From Pseudomonas sp. KUIN-1 (GTDB lineage Bacteria > Pseudomonadota > Gammaproteobacteria > Pseudomonadales > Pseudomonadaceae), in contig NZ_AP020337.1 in the NCBI RefSeq assembly GCF_009176725.1, forward strand, positions 310,001 to 374,000: a stretch of DNA of 64,000 nt. The letters are read 5' to 3'. The notes beneath the pieces are model-generated. The model had not been told where the DNA came from. It saw nothing but the letters and a program-made list of their open reading frames with translations, and did not search any database. The position numbers and the translations under genes are program-made. Of this stretch, positions 8,861 to 19,260 are shown one piece after another (the first letter of the stretch is position 1; each line of letters begins with the position of its first letter).

Positions 8861-11071
8861 ATGAATACCGAAGCACTCATCGAAGCCGCTGTTCAAGTCG
8901 ATGTCCCGGAGGCAACGCCCGTGGTCGAACCTGACATCGAAGTAATCCCGGCCATCGAGGCACCCGCCGCTCTGGTGCCCGCTATCGTCGCGCCCAACCT
9001 GGACGACAGCAGCCTGTATATCCACCGTGAACTGTCGCAACTGCAGTTCAATATCCGGGTTCTGGAACAGGCGCTCGATGAGTCCTACCCGTTGCTGGAG
9101 CGGCTGAAGTTTCTGCTGATCTTCTCCAGCAACCTCGATGAGTTCTTCGAGATTCGTGTTGCAGGCCTGAAGAAGCAGATCACCTTTGCCCGTGAACAGG
9201 CGGGCGCCGACGGTCTGCAGCCGCATCAGGCGCTGGCCAGGATCAGCGAGCTGGTGCACGGTCATGTGGATCGTCAGTACGCGATCCTCAACGACATTCT
9301 GCTGCCGGAGCTGGAGAAACATCAGGTCCGCTTCATTCGTCGCCGTCACTGGACGGCCAAGCTCAAGGCCTGGGTACGACGCTACTTCCGCGACGAGATC
9401 GCGCCGATCATCACCCCGATCGGTCTCGACCCGACGCACCCGTTCCCGTTGCTGGTCAACAAGAGCCTGAACTTCATCGTCGAGCTTGAAGGTATCGATG
9501 CTTTCGGGCGCGACTCCGGTCTTGCGATCATTCCCGCGCCGCGTCTGCTGCCGCGTGTGATCAAGGTGCCGGAAGAGGTCTGCGGGCCTGGCGATAACTT
9601 CGTGTTCCTGTCGTCGATGATCCACGCCCACGCTGACGATCTGTTTCAGGGCATGAAGGTCAAGGGCTGCTACCAGTTCCGCCTGACCCGAAACGCTGAC
9701 CTGGCGCTGGACTCCGAAGATGTGGAAGACCTGGCGCGCGCACTGCGTGGCGAGCTGTTCTCGCGTCGCTATGGTGATGCGGTACGTCTGGAAGTGGCGG
9801 ACACCTGCCCGAAACACCTGTCGGACTACCTGCTCAAGCAGTTCAACCTGCACGAGTCCGAGCTGTATCAGGTGAATGGCCCGGTCAACCTGACGCGTCT
9901 GTTCAGCATCACCGGCCTGGATAGCCACCCAGAATTGCAATACCCGCCGTTCACGCCAGCCATCCCCAAGCTGCTGCAGAACAGCGAAAACGTTTTCAGC
10001 GTGGTCAGCAAGCAGGACATCCTGTTGCTGCACCCTTTCGAGTCGTTCACGCCGGTGGTCGACCTGCTGCGCCAGGCGGCAAAAGACCCGCACGTGCTGG
10101 CGGTACGCCAGACGCTGTATCGCAGCGGCGCGAACTCGGAAATCGTCGATGCACTGGTCGATGCCGCGCGTAACGGCAAGGAAGTCACTGCGGTGATCGA
10201 GTTGCGTGCGCGTTTCGACGAAGAGTCCAACCTGCAACTGGCCAGCCGCCTGCAGGCCGCCGGTGCGGTGGTGATCTACGGCGTGGTCGGCTTCAAGACC
10301 CACGCCAAGATGATGCTGATCCTGCGTCGCGAAGCCGGCGAGATCGTGCGTTATGCGCATCTCGGGACCGGCAACTACCACGCCGGTAACGCACGTCTGT
10401 ATACCGACTACAGCCTGCTGACCTCCGATGACGCCCTGTGCGAAGACGTCGGCAAACTGTTCAGCCAGTTGATCGGCATGGGCAAGACGCTGCGCATGAA
10501 GAAGCTGCTGCATGCGCCGTTCACGCTCAAGAAAGGCATGCTCGACATGATCGCCCGCGAGACGCAATTTGCGCTCGATGGCAAACCTGCGCACATCATC
10601 GCCAAGTTCAACTCGCTGACCGATCCGAAGATCATCCGGGCGTTGTACAAGGCCAGCCAGTCCGGTGTGCGCATCGATCTGGTGGTGCGCGGCATGTGCT
10701 GCCTGCGTCCGGGCATCGCCGGGGTTTCGCACAATATCCATGTGCGCTCGATCATCGGCCGCTTCCTGGAGCACACGCGGGTGTTCTACTTCCTCAATGG
10801 CGGCGACGAGCAGATGTTCCTGTCGAGTGCCGACTGGATGGAGCGCAACCTCGACAAGCGCGTCGAGACCTGCTTCCCGGTGGAAGGCAAGAAGTTGATT
10901 CTGCGTGTGAAGAAGGAGCTGGAAAGCTACCTGACCGACAACACCCACAGCTGGCTGTTGCAGTCGGACGGGCGTTACGTGCGCAGCACGCCGACCGGCA
11001 ACCAGAACCCGCGAAGCGCCCAGGCGACCCTTCTGGAGCGCCTGAGCAACCCGGTCCTCAGCGTACGCTGA
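8861..11071 (+). CDS. ppk: polyphosphate kinase 1
   Basis: A 736-residue enzyme that reversibly makes polyphosphate from ATP. The N-terminal domain begins with [20 protein letters not shown]. The two phospholipase-D-like catalytic domains carry the HxK signatures: [10 protein letters not shown] near residue 480 with the autophosphorylated histidine, and [10 protein letters not shown] near residue 635. The first ~45 residues are an Ala/Pro/Glu-rich extension not needed for the fold. It follows hemB closely. Its 3' end overlaps the convergent ppx gene by 14 nt, so the enzyme pair that makes and breaks polyphosphate is encoded tail to tail. Confidence 0.97.
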   Translation: MNTEALIEAAVQVDVPEATPVVEPDIEVIPAIEAPAALVPAIVAPNLDDSSLYIHRELSQLQFNIRVLEQALDESYPLLERLKFLLIFSSNLDEFFEIRVAGLKKQITFAREQAGADGLQPHQALARISELVHGHVDRQYAILNDILLPELEKHQVRFIRRRHWTAKLKAWVRRYFRDEIAPIITPIGLDPTHPFPLLVNKSLNFIVELEGIDAFGRDSGLAIIPAPRLLPRVIKVPEEVCGPGDNFVFLSSMIHAHADDLFQGMKVKGCYQFRLTRNADLALDSEDVEDLARALRGELFSRRYGDAVRLEVADTCPKHLSDYLLKQFNLHESELYQVNGPVNLTRLFSITGLDSHPELQYPPFTPAIPKLLQNSENVFSVVSKQDILLLHPFESFTPVVDLLRQAAKDPHVLAVRQTLYRSGANSEIVDALVDAARNGKEVTAVIELRARFDEESNLQLASRLQAAGAVVIYGVVGFKTHAKMMLILRREAGEIVRYAHLGTGNYHAGNARLYTDYSLLTSDDALCEDVGKLFSQLIGMGKTLRMKKLLHAPFTLKKGMLDMIARETQFALDGKPAHIIAKFNSLTDPKIIRALYKASQSGVRIDLVVRGMCCLRPGIAGVSHNIHVRSIIGRFLEHTRVFYFLNGGDEQMFLSSADWMERNLDKRVETCFPVEGKKLILRVKKELESYLTDNTHSWLLQSDGRYVRSTPTGNQNPRSAQATLLERLSNPVLSVR

Positions 11072-12560
11072 AGACGATGCCGACTCGGGTCAGCCACTCC
11101 GCTTCCAGGGCGAAGTCGGCCTGAGTCAGCTGGTTGTTTTCCAGCCAGCCTTTCGGGAATTCGGCGTCCAGATTCGGGCCGTCGGCACGCAACGTCACAC
11201 GCGGCATCTCCTGGGTGCCGCGAATGTGGTGAAACAGAATCGCAAAGCGCAACAGCACGCACAGGCGAATCAGCTTGATGCCTTCAGCGCCGAAATCGGC
11301 GAACTTGTCCTTGGGAATGTTACGGCGATGACCGCGCACCAGCAGTGCGAGCATTTGCTGGTCTTCGCGTGAGAAGCCGGCAAGGTCGGAGTGCTCGATC
11401 AGGTACGCGCCGTGCTTGTGGTAGTGATAGTGGGCGATGTCCAGGCCGATCTCGTGCACCTTGGCCGCCCAGCTCAGCAGTTCGGCATAACTCTCGTGCT
11501 GCAATTCCCAGCTCTCGGCAACCTGCTCCAGCGCATGCAGCGCCTTGGCTTCGACGCGTGCAGCCTGTTCCAGATCGACGTGATAACGCTCCATCAACGA
11601 GCTGAGTGTGCGTTCACGTACGTCTTCATGATGGTGGCGACCCATCAGGTCGTACAGCACGCCTTCACGCAGGGCACCTTCGCAGTGATCCATGCGCTTG
11701 AGTTCGAGGGCGTCGAAGATGGCTTCCAGAATCGCCAGGCCTGCGGGAAAAATGGCGCGACGGTCGGGCTTGATGCCATCGAAGTCGATCTTGTCCACGT
11801 CACCCAGCTTGAACAGCTTGCGCTTGAGCCAGGCCAGCCCTTCGGCGTTGACCTCGCCAGCGCCGTAACCATTGGCCTTGAGCGCCAGACCGATAGCACG
11901 AATGGTGCCTGACGAGCCGATCGCTTCATCCCACTTGAGGCGATGCAGCGCGTGTTCAATGCTCATGATTTCCAGGCGCGCAGCGGTGTACGCCTGAGCG
12001 TAACGGGCCGGTGTCACCTTGCCGTCGCGGAAGTAGCGCTGGGTAAAACTCACGCAGCCCATCTGCAGGCTTTCCCGCAGCAGCGGTTCGAAGCGCTGGC
12101 CGATGATGAATTCGGTACTGCCGCCGCCGATGTCGGCGACCAGACGTTTGCCCGGGGTGTCGGCCAGCGTGTGGGAAACGCCCAGGTAAATGAGGCGCGC
12201 CTCTTCGCGGCCGGAAATCACTTCCACCGGGTGGCCGAGAATTTCTTCGGCGCGGTGAATGAAGTCGTTGCGGTTACGCGCCTCGCGCAGGGCATTGGTG
12301 CCCACGATGCGCACCGCACCGGGCGGCAGCCCGTTGATCAACTGGGCGAAACGTTTCAGGCAGTCGAGACCGCGCTGCATGGATTCTTCGGTCAGCTGGC
12401 GCTCTTCGTCGATGCCAGCGGCCAACTGCACCTTCTCGCCCAGGCGCTCAAGAATGCGAATCTCGCCCTGATTGGCTTTTGCCACAACCATATGAAAGCT
12501 GTTGGAGCCCAGGTCGATAGCGGCGATCAGTGAAAAATTCTTGGGTGTTGAGTGCGGCAT
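11058..12560 (-). CDS. ppx: exopolyphosphatase
   Basis: A 500-residue enzyme of the Ppx/GppA family that removes terminal phosphates from polyphosphate. The N-terminal ASKHA ATPase-like fold shows [16 protein letters not shown] and, near residue 140, [14 protein letters not shown]. The C-terminal half has the HD-like helical region ([20 protein letters not shown]). The start at 12,560 (MPHSTPKNF) matches the family; the frame extends 26 codons further without homology-like features. The ribosome binding site is weak. It converges with ppk, sharing the last 14 nt. Confidence 0.96.
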   Translation of the reverse strand: MPHSTPKNFSLIAAIDLGSNSFHMVVAKANQGEIRILERLGEKVQLAAGIDEERQLTEESMQRGLDCLKRFAQLINGLPPGAVRIVGTNALREARNRNDFIHRAEEILGHPVEVISGREEARLIYLGVSHTLADTPGKRLVADIGGGSTEFIIGQRFEPLLRESLQMGCVSFTQRYFRDGKVTPARYAQAYTAARLEIMSIEHALHRLKWDEAIGSSGTIRAIGLALKANGYGAGEVNAEGLAWLKRKLFKLGDVDKIDFDGIKPDRRAIFPAGLAILEAIFDALELKRMDHCEGALREGVLYDLMGRHHHEDVRERTLSSLMERYHVDLEQAARVEAKALHALEQVAESWELQHESYAELLSWAAKVHEIGLDIAHYHYHKHGAYLIEHSDLAGFSREDQQMLALLVRGHRRNIPKDKFADFGAEGIKLIRLCVLLRFAILFHHIRGTQEMPRVTLRADGPNLDAEFPKGWLENNQLTQADFALEAEWLTRVGIVFSVR

Positions 12561-12639
12561 GGTCAGGAAGTCCGGTTCGATAACCGGACCATCGTGCCAC
12601 GATCCATGCCTGCCGCCAACGCGAAGCTGTTCAGGCACC

Positions 12640-12803
12640 GGAAATACCCGGTATTACTCGCGCGCGTGGCGTATGGCTATCAATGCCATGTGACGCAGAG
12701 CGTCACCAAAATGCATTGCCACGCTAAAGCGTGCGGAACGAGAGGTATCCCTAAGAACGCCATCGTGTCTATGCGCCGCGCTCAGCGTAATACACAAGTC
12801 TTC
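12640..12803. repeat. short palindromic repeats (family R2)
   Basis: Non-coding. Contains dispersed R2 units such as GTGACGCAGAGCGTCAC (near 12,690-12,706) and CACGCTAAAGCGTGCGGAACG (near 12,720), the same vocabulary seen at 37,735-39,890, 45,660-45,795, 61,090-61,131 and 62,584-62,810. Confidence 0.7.
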
Positions 12804-12924
12804 GTGGGAGCCAACTTGCTCGCGAAGAGGCCGGTGCAGCCCCCGGAAATATGGTGTTTGGACCAACGCCTTCGTGAGCAAGCTCACTCCCACCAGGATT
12901 TCTGTCCAGCCCGATACAGCATGT
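12804..12924. repeat. REP-doublet repeat R1, copy 1
   Basis: Left arm GTGGGAGCCAACTTGCTCGC and right arm GAGCAAGCTCACTCCCAC (ending 12,893) face each other across ~45 nt (GGCCGGTGCAGCCCCCGGAA..., TTTGGACCAA), followed by a conserved tail to 12,924 (TTTCTGTCCAGCCCGATACA). This is the layout of a REPIN. Confidence 0.85.
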
Positions 12925-12935
12925 ACACAGTCTTC

Positions 12936-13056
12936 GTGGGAGCGAGCTTGCTCGCGAAGAGGCCGGTGCAGCCCCCGGAAATATGGCGTTTGGACCAAAG
13001 TCTTCGTGAGCAAGCTCACTCCCACCAGGATTTCTGTCCAGCCCGATACAGCATGT
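12936..13056. repeat. REP-doublet repeat R1, copy 2
   Basis: Nearly identical to copy 1, beginning 132 nt later: GTGGGAGCGAGCTTGCTCGC at the left, GAGCAAGCTCACTCCCAC ending at 13,025, with the same 30-nt tail. Confidence 0.85.
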
Positions 13057-13059
13057 AGC

Positions 13060-13150
13060 TGTGACGCGGAGCGTCACGAAATGCATTTCCACGCGGAGCG
13101 TGAGGAACGATAAGTGCCCGCAACATGCTCCGCGCTCAGCGTAATACACA
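13060..13150. repeat. R2 palindromes between R1 copies
   Basis: GTGACGCGGAGCGTCAC, then CACGCGGAGCGTGAGGAACG, then a fragment (TGCTCCGCGCTCAGCGTAAT) also present before R1 copy 1. This shows that R1 copies 1 and 3 share their left flank and arose as a larger duplication. Confidence 0.7.
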
Positions 13151-13156
13151 GTCTTC

Positions 13157-13275
13157 GTGGGAGCGAGCTTGCTCGCGAAGAGGCCGGTGCAGCCCCCGGA
13201 GATATGGTGTTTGGACCAACGCCTTCGTGAGCAAGCTCACTCCCACAAAGATTTCTGTCCAGCCAGACACTGCCG
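13157..13275. repeat. REP-doublet repeat R1, copy 3
   Basis: Arms at 13,157 and ending 13,246, same core spacer, tail TTTCTGTCCAGCC diverging after about 13,268. No gene is visible between 13,275 and the ABC ATPase stop at 13,365. Confidence 0.85.
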
Positions 13276-13364
13276 CTTCAGCCCTTTTCCAGGCTCTTCG
13301 GGGTTTGTGTATAACGCTGATCGCTTCGCGTGGACATGCTGTTCCGGACGCTCTGCGTTCAGCG

Positions 13365-14099
13365 TCAGGCGTGCTCCACTGTGCCGATGAAGTTCGCCAG
13401 TTCCGGGGTTTTCGGGTTGGCAAAGAGTTCTTTCGGGTCGCCCACTTCGTGCACCTTGCCCTGGTGCATGAACACCAGCTTGTCGCCCACTTCACGCGCG
13501 AAACGCATTTCGTGGGTGACCATGATCAGGGTCATGCCATCGGCTGCCAGCTGGCGGACCACGCTGAGCACTTCGTTGACCAGCTCCGGATCCAGCGCCG
13601 AGGTGATTTCGTCGCACAGCAGTACCTTGGGCGACATCGCCAGCGCGCGGGCAATCGCCACGCGTTGCTGCTGACCACCGGACAGGCGATCCGGGAAGGC
13701 GTCGAACTTCTCGCCCAGGCCGACGCGTTCGAGCATCTTCCTCGCCAGTTTGGCGGCCTCGGCCTTAGGCACTTTCTGCACGACCTGCGGCGCCAGCATG
13801 ACGTTCTCGCCCACGCTCAGGTGCGGGAACAGGTTGAACTGCTGGAACACCATGCCGACCTTCTGGCGCAGCGTGCGCAGGTCGGCGCGTGCGGCGTCCA
13901 GGTATTCGCCATCGACCTCGATCACGCCATCGTTGATCGACTCCAGACCGTTGAGCGTGCGCAACAGGGTGCTTTTGCCCGAGCCGCTGCGACCGATGAT
14001 CGCCACGACCTGGCCTTCTTCGACCGATAGATCGATGCCTTTGAGCACGTGATGATCGCCATAGTATTTATGCAGGGCGGAAATTCTAAGCAGAGGCAT
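13365..14099 (-). CDS. polar amino-acid ABC transporter ATP-binding protein
   Basis: A 244-residue ATPase of the GlnQ/HisP type. Walker A is GRSGSGKS (about residues 36-43), the Q-loop lies in GMVFQQFNLFPHLSV, the signature is LSGGQQQR, and Walker B is LLCDEITSALDPE. The aspartate-cysteine pair there (CDE) replaces the more common MDE and is seen in many amino-acid importers. The start at 14,099 has AAGGAG 7 nt upstream and overlaps the end of the upstream permease gene by 14 nt, so translation is probably coupled. It is the last gene of the four-gene importer operon. Confidence 0.94.
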   Translation of the reverse strand: MPLLRISALHKYYGDHHVLKGIDLSVEEGQVVAIIGRSGSGKSTLLRTLNGLESINDGVIEVDGEYLDAARADLRTLRQKVGMVFQQFNLFPHLSVGENVMLAPQVVQKVPKAEAAKLARKMLERVGLGEKFDAFPDRLSGGQQQRVAIARALAMSPKVLLCDEITSALDPELVNEVLSVVRQLAADGMTLIMVTHEMRFAREVGDKLVFMHQGKVHEVGDPKELFANPKTPELANFIGTVEHA

Positions 14100-14733
14100 G
14101 CAGTCTCCTTTCCAGATGGCGCGCGCACAGCGACAAGGGGTAACACAGGATGAAGTAGCCCAGAGCAACGAAGCCATAGACCATGAAAGGTTCGAACGTA
14201 GCGTTGGCCAGCATGCTGCCGGTCTTGGTCAGTTCGGTGAAGCCGATGATCGACGTCACCGCTGTGCCTTTGACCACTTGCACGGAAAAGCCGACCGTCG
14301 GCGCGACCGCGATGCGCAGCGCCTGCGGCAGAATCACATAGCGCATCTGCTCGAACGGGGTCAGCGCCAGGCTCGCGGATGCTTCCCACTGGCCCTTGGA
14401 GATCGACTCCACACAGCCGCGCCAGATCTCCGCAAGGTAGGCGCTGGTAAACAGCGTCAAGGCCAGTGCCGCCGCCGCCCAGGGCGAAATGTTCAGGCCC
14501 ATCAGGGCGACACCGAAGAACACCAGAAACAGCTGCATCAACAGCGGCGTGCCCTGAAACAGTTCTATATAGAGTTTCGCGGTCACGCGCGGGCCGGATT
14601 TTTCCGAGGTGCGCATGCCCATGATCAGCAAGCCGATCAGCCCGCCGCCGATGAACGCCACCAGCGACAAGGCCACGGTCCATTGCAGGCCGATCAGCAG
14701 ATTGCGCACGATGTCCCAGAGGGTGAAATCCAT
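14086..14733 (-). CDS. amino-acid ABC transporter permease (second)
   Basis: A 215-residue inner-membrane permease of the HisM/GlnP type with about five transmembrane helices. The EAA loop contacting the ATPase is recognisable as EASASLALTPFEQMRYVILPQALRIA in the central part. Its ATG shares a base with the stop codon of the first permease, and its end overlaps the ATPase start. Together with the other three genes it forms a complete importer for an unidentified polar or acidic amino acid. Confidence 0.92.
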   Translation of the reverse strand: MDFTLWDIVRNLLIGLQWTVALSLVAFIGGGLIGLLIMGMRTSEKSGPRVTAKLYIELFQGTPLLMQLFLVFFGVALMGLNISPWAAAALALTLFTSAYLAEIWRGCVESISKGQWEASASLALTPFEQMRYVILPQALRIAVAPTVGFSVQVVKGTAVTSIIGFTELTKTGSMLANATFEPFMVYGFVALGYFILCYPLSLCARHLERRLHASA

Positions 14734-15398
14734 CAGCGGTTCCTCGAGATGTAGCGACGTCCGATCCAGGCCAGCAGTTGCCGGATCAACAGCGCCATGG
14801 CCAGGTAGATCAGCGTGGTCACGATGTAGGTTTCGAACGAGCGGAAGTTGCGTGACTGAATGAAGTTGGCAAAGAAGCTCAGCTCTTCAGTGGCAATCTG
14901 CGAGCAGACTGCCGAGCCGAGCATGACGATGATGATCTGGCTGCTCAGTGCCGGCCAGACCTTGCCCAGCGCCGGAACCAGCACCACGTGGCGAAAGGCT
15001 TCGTAGCGACTCATCGCCAGCGCAGCCGATGCTTCAAGCTGGCCCTTGGGAATCGCCTGGATACCCGCCCGCACGATTTCGGTCGAGTAGGCACCCAGGT
15101 TGATAACCATCGCCAGCACCGCTGCCTGCCATTCCGTGATCTGCACGCCCAGCGACGGCAGACCGAAGAAAATGAAGAACAGCTGGACCAGAAACGGTGT
15201 ATTGCGGATCAGCTCGACATAGATGGCGAAGATCGTCGCAAAGGGCTGGATCTTCCAGGCCCTCACGACGGCACCGACAATGCCAAGGCTGACACCGAGC
15301 AAGGTGCCTATAGCGGTCAGTTCCAGCGTGAACAGAGCCCCACGCAACAGCACGTCGAGGTTCTGCAGGACCGGTGTGAAGTCGAAGTGATAAGCCAT
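14733..15398 (-). CDS. amino-acid ABC transporter permease (first)
   Basis: A 221-residue permease, paralogous to the one downstream. It has an EAA-type loop (EASAALAMSRYEAFRHVVLVPALGKV) and hydrophobic helices at about residues 20-45, 55-80, 90-115 and 185-205. The His/Glu/Gln permease signature IRNTPFLVQLFFIFFG is present. It starts 31 nt after the stop codon of the binding-protein gene and overlaps the next permease by one base. Confidence 0.92.
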   Translation of the reverse strand: MAYHFDFTPVLQNLDVLLRGALFTLELTAIGTLLGVSLGIVGAVVRAWKIQPFATIFAIYVELIRNTPFLVQLFFIFFGLPSLGVQITEWQAAVLAMVINLGAYSTEIVRAGIQAIPKGQLEASAALAMSRYEAFRHVVLVPALGKVWPALSSQIIIVMLGSAVCSQIATEELSFFANFIQSRNFRSFETYIVTTLIYLAMALLIRQLLAWIGRRYISRNR

Positions 15399-15429
15399 GG
15401 GTGAATCCTGTGACCGAAAAAAGCAGTGA

Positions 15430-16215
15430 TCAGAGATCGGCGGGTAGCGGGTCCTTCAGCCATTTCTGCGACGCTTTTTCCAGCGTACCGTCAGCCTTGG
15501 CAGCGTTCAGAATCTCGTTGACCTTGCCCAGCAGTTCCGGCTGACCTTTGTTCACGCCAACGTACACCGGCGAGTCCTTGAGTTTCACTTTCATCGCCGG
15601 AATGCGCTTGGGATTGCGCTCACTGATGGCGACCATCACCACGTTGCCGCTGGCGATCAGGTCAGTCTGGCCAGCGAGATAGGCCGCGATGGTCGAGTTG
15701 TTGTCTTCAAAGCGCTTGATGGTCGCGCCCTCGGGAGCAACGTTCGACAGCTCGATATCCTCGATCGCGCCACGGGTCACGCTGATAGTCTTGCCTTTCA
15801 GGTCAGCGATGTCCTTGACCGGCGAATCAGGTGGGCCGAATACCGCCAGATAGAAAGGTGCGTAGGCGCGCGAGAAGTCGATGACTTTCTCGCGATCCGG
15901 GTTCTTGCCCAGGCTGGAGATCACCAGGTCGACCTTGCCGGTGGTCAGGAACGGAATGCGGTTGGTGCTGTTGACCGGGGTCAGCTCCAGCTTGACCTTC
16001 AGCTTGTCGGCCAGCAGCTGTGCGGTGTCGATGTCCAGGCCGCGCGGTTTCATGTCCGGGCCGACCGAGCCGAATGGCGGGAAGTCCTGCGGAACGGCCA
16101 CCTTGAGGGTGCCGCGCGCTACAACGTCGTCCAGGCCGTTGGCGTGGGCGGGTGTCTGGCTCAGCATCAGACTGGCAAACAATGCAGTAAGCAGGGCGCT
16201 GTAACGCTTGGTCAT
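15430..16215 (-). CDS. amino-acid ABC transporter periplasmic binding protein
   Basis: A 261-residue secreted binding protein (SBP_bac_3 family). The signal peptide ends at TPAHA (about residue 25). The mature domain begins with GTLKVAVPQDFPPFG and includes GLDIDTAQLLADKL and the carboxylate-binding region SRAYAPFYLAVFG. The start at 16,215 has GGAGAC upstream; the longer open frame is leader. It is the first gene of the importer operon, and an ACTGGTCTGACCAGT operator lies about 110 nt upstream. The substrate cannot be read from sequence. Confidence 0.93.
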   Translation of the reverse strand: MTKRYSALLTALFASLMLSQTPAHANGLDDVVARGTLKVAVPQDFPPFGSVGPDMKPRGLDIDTAQLLADKLKVKLELTPVNSTNRIPFLTTGKVDLVISSLGKNPDREKVIDFSRAYAPFYLAVFGPPDSPVKDIADLKGKTISVTRGAIEDIELSNVAPEGATIKRFEDNNSTIAAYLAGQTDLIASGNVVMVAISERNPKRIPAMKVKLKDSPVYVGVNKGQPELLGKVNEILNAAKADGTLEKASQKWLKDPLPADL

Positions 16216-16324
16216 ATGAAGTCTCCGGGCGAAACGAAAGGTGTTGGCCTGTCTCCAGTGCACAGCGCATGCCATTCGCTCTTGAGCTGCCATGAATAAG
16301 GGTTTGCAGCGTGTTTATGGTCTT

Positions 16325-16339
16325 ACTGGTCTGACCAGT
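16325..16339. promoter_or_regulatory. FadR/GntR-type operator 1
   Basis: ACTGGTCTGACCAGT is a perfect dyad around a central T, of the TGGTNNNACCA form bound by FadR-subfamily regulators. It sits in the intergenic region between the importer operon and the divergent regulator. Confidence 0.7.
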
Positions 16340-16449
16340 TGAGCGGCGCCGCGCCCTGCTTTGGCGCGCTTTAAAGCCTTGCCGCCCCAGGGCTGGGCGT
16401 CGCTTGCCGAATGTTCGAGATGGGGATAAAAGGGATTTTTACTGGACTG

Positions 16450-16464
16450 ACTGGCCTGAACAGT
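16450..16464. promoter_or_regulatory. FadR/GntR-type operator 2
   Basis: ACTGGCCTGAACAGT matches operator 1 at 13 of 15 positions and overlaps the start codon of the regulator gene (GTG at 16,463), which suggests autorepression. Confidence 0.6.
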
Positions 16465-17170
16465 GATGCCGCACACTTCACTCGCAGTACCCGAATCAGC
16501 CCTCCGGGCCATTCGCAAATTGATCGCCGAGCAAGGGTACAAGCCCGGCGAAAGCCTGCCGTCGCAACGCGATCTGGCGGTATTGCTGGGGGTCAGTCGT
16601 GCGTCCTTGCGTGAAGCCTTGTCGTCGCTCAGCGCACTCGGAGTGGTCAGTGTCCAGCCCGGCAAAGGCGTCTTCGTGCAGTCGATTTCTGAACCAGAAC
16701 AGCGCACGGGTGGTTTTTCCTGGCCTTATGAAGCTCAGGTTTCCCCGGCCGACACTTTTCAGTTGCGCTATGCACTGGAAGGTTTCGCTGCAGGCATGGC
16801 CGCCGTGACCCTGACCGCCGACGAGCGCGATGTACTGGAGGACAACGTCGAAGCCATGCGCCTGGAATTGCGGGCCGGTGACTTCGAGGCTGCGGCGCGG
16901 CTGGACTTCGAGTTTCATCGGCACATTCTGGCCGCCAGCGGCAATCAGGCGATGCTCGGGATCGTGACTGCCGGGGCCGACATCTTCCTGGAAAGCCAGA
17001 AGATGCCGTTCATCCGGGCGGCCAGGGTCATGGAGACCTGGCAGGAGCACCGCAAGATCCTTCGCGCGCTGGCCCGACATGCGTCAGGGCCTGCGCAAAA
17101 GGCCATGCAGGACCATATTCGTGGCGCGGCACTGCGCACCGGCATCGTCTTCGTTTCACCCGCGAACTGA
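16463..17170 (+). CDS. FadR-subfamily GntR transcriptional regulator
   Basis: A 235-residue regulator. The N-terminal winged helix (about residues 12-75) contains YKPGESLPSQRDLAVLLGVS followed by SRASLREALSSLSALG. The C-terminal all-helical FCD ligand domain has the metal-site pattern D...H (LDFEFHRHI) and later H residues (HRKIL, QDHIRGA). Start is either GTG 16,463 or ATG 16,466, which are adjacent codons. It is divergent from the amino-acid importer, and two copies of the same dyad lie in the shared region, so it probably represses the importer until an organic acid or amino acid is bound. Confidence 0.9.
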   Translation: MMPHTSLAVPESALRAIRKLIAEQGYKPGESLPSQRDLAVLLGVSRASLREALSSLSALGVVSVQPGKGVFVQSISEPEQRTGGFSWPYEAQVSPADTFQLRYALEGFAAGMAAVTLTADERDVLEDNVEAMRLELRAGDFEAAARLDFEFHRHILAASGNQAMLGIVTAGADIFLESQKMPFIRAARVMETWQEHRKILRALARHASGPAQKAMQDHIRGAALRTGIVFVSPAN

Positions 17171-17291
17171 GCTACTGCCATAACCTCAGTCATGTTCTAC
17201 GATAGCAAGACTCAATGAAGCTTCGCTTCCTGAATAGCATAAGGACCGCTATGATGAGCGTCGTTTTTAGCCTATGACCTCGGAGACTTCC

Positions 17292-17642
17292 ATGAGTAGC
17301 GACCTTATCAAACACGTCACCGACGGCACCTTTGACGCCGAAGTACTCGAGGCTCAGGGTCCTGTGCTTGTTGACTATTGGGCTGAATGGTGTGGCCCTT
17401 GCAAAATGATTGCCCCGGTTCTGGACGAAATCGCCAGCACCTACAAAGGCAGGCTGACGGTTGCGAAGTTGAACATCGATCAAAACCCGGACACTCCAGC
17501 CAAGCATGGTGTTCGTGGTATTCCTACGCTGATGCTGTTCAAGGGCGGCAATGTGGAAGCGACCAAAGTTGGTGCGCTGTCGAAGTCGCAGCTGACTGCG
17601 TTTCTCGAAGGAAACGGTATCGACCTTCCTAAACCTGTTTGA
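17292..17642 (+). CDS. trxA: thioredoxin 1
   Basis: A 116-residue thiol-disulfide oxidoreductase with the WCGPCK active site (about residues 36-41), the [11 protein letters not shown] strand-helix turn and the cis-proline in RGIPTLMLF. It reduces ribonucleotide reductase, methionine sulfoxide reductase and other proteins. The start at 17,292 (MSSDLIK) has GGAG at good spacing. A strong terminator follows the stop codon by 12 nt. It sits upstream of rho, as in other pseudomonads. Confidence 0.96.
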   Translation: MSSDLIKHVTDGTFDAEVLEAQGPVLVDYWAEWCGPCKMIAPVLDEIASTYKGRLTVAKLNIDQNPDTPAKHGVRGIPTLMLFKGGNVEATKVGALSKSQLTAFLEGNGIDLPKPV

Positions 17643-17654
17643 GACGTTTCAAAG

Positions 17655-17678
17655 CCCCGCAAAATGCGGGGTTTTTTT
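17655..17678 (+). terminator. trxA rho-independent terminator
   Basis: CCCCGC - AAAAT - GCGGGG followed by seven T residues, 12 nt after the trxA stop. Confidence 0.92.
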
Positions 17679-17873
17679 CGGGTGTCGTACTAGACGCCTG
17701 GAAAATCAGGTGGTACATTCGGCCCCGCAACGGCTTCTCCGTTGCCCCCTGCTAGCCGTCGCCGACGCTCTCCTTTCGATTTAGTACGCGATCCTGTCGC
17801 CTTTTCTGCGGCGCGGCCTCATTAAGCCAAAAGCTTAATTTCCCCCTCCATACATGATTACGTCATTCCCCAT
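17679..17873 (+). promoter_or_regulatory. rho 5' leader
   Basis: About 195 nt without a gene separate the trxA terminator from rho. It is C/T-rich on the coding strand (CCGTTGCCCCCTGC, CTCTCCTTTCG). Rho is known to autoregulate by attenuation in its leader in E. coli, and a C-rich unstructured leader fits, but no specific site can be proven by eye. Confidence 0.4.
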
Positions 17874-19133
<1,260 letters not shown>

Positions 19134-19150
19134 CTGGCAGGCTGAAACAA

Positions 19151-19182
19151 AAAATGGTGTCCTTCGGGGCACCATTTTTTTT
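19151..19182 (+). terminator. rho gene terminator
   Basis: ATGGTGTCC - TTCG - GGGCACCAT stem with a UUCG-type loop, A-run before and eight T residues after, 18 nt past the rho stop. Confidence 0.9.
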
Positions 19183-19260
19183 GCCTGCATGCCGCCGATT
19201 AGCTGCCTTGACGGGCTGGAGCAGGTACGATGTGTGTCTATTGGATAAATGGCCGGGTTA

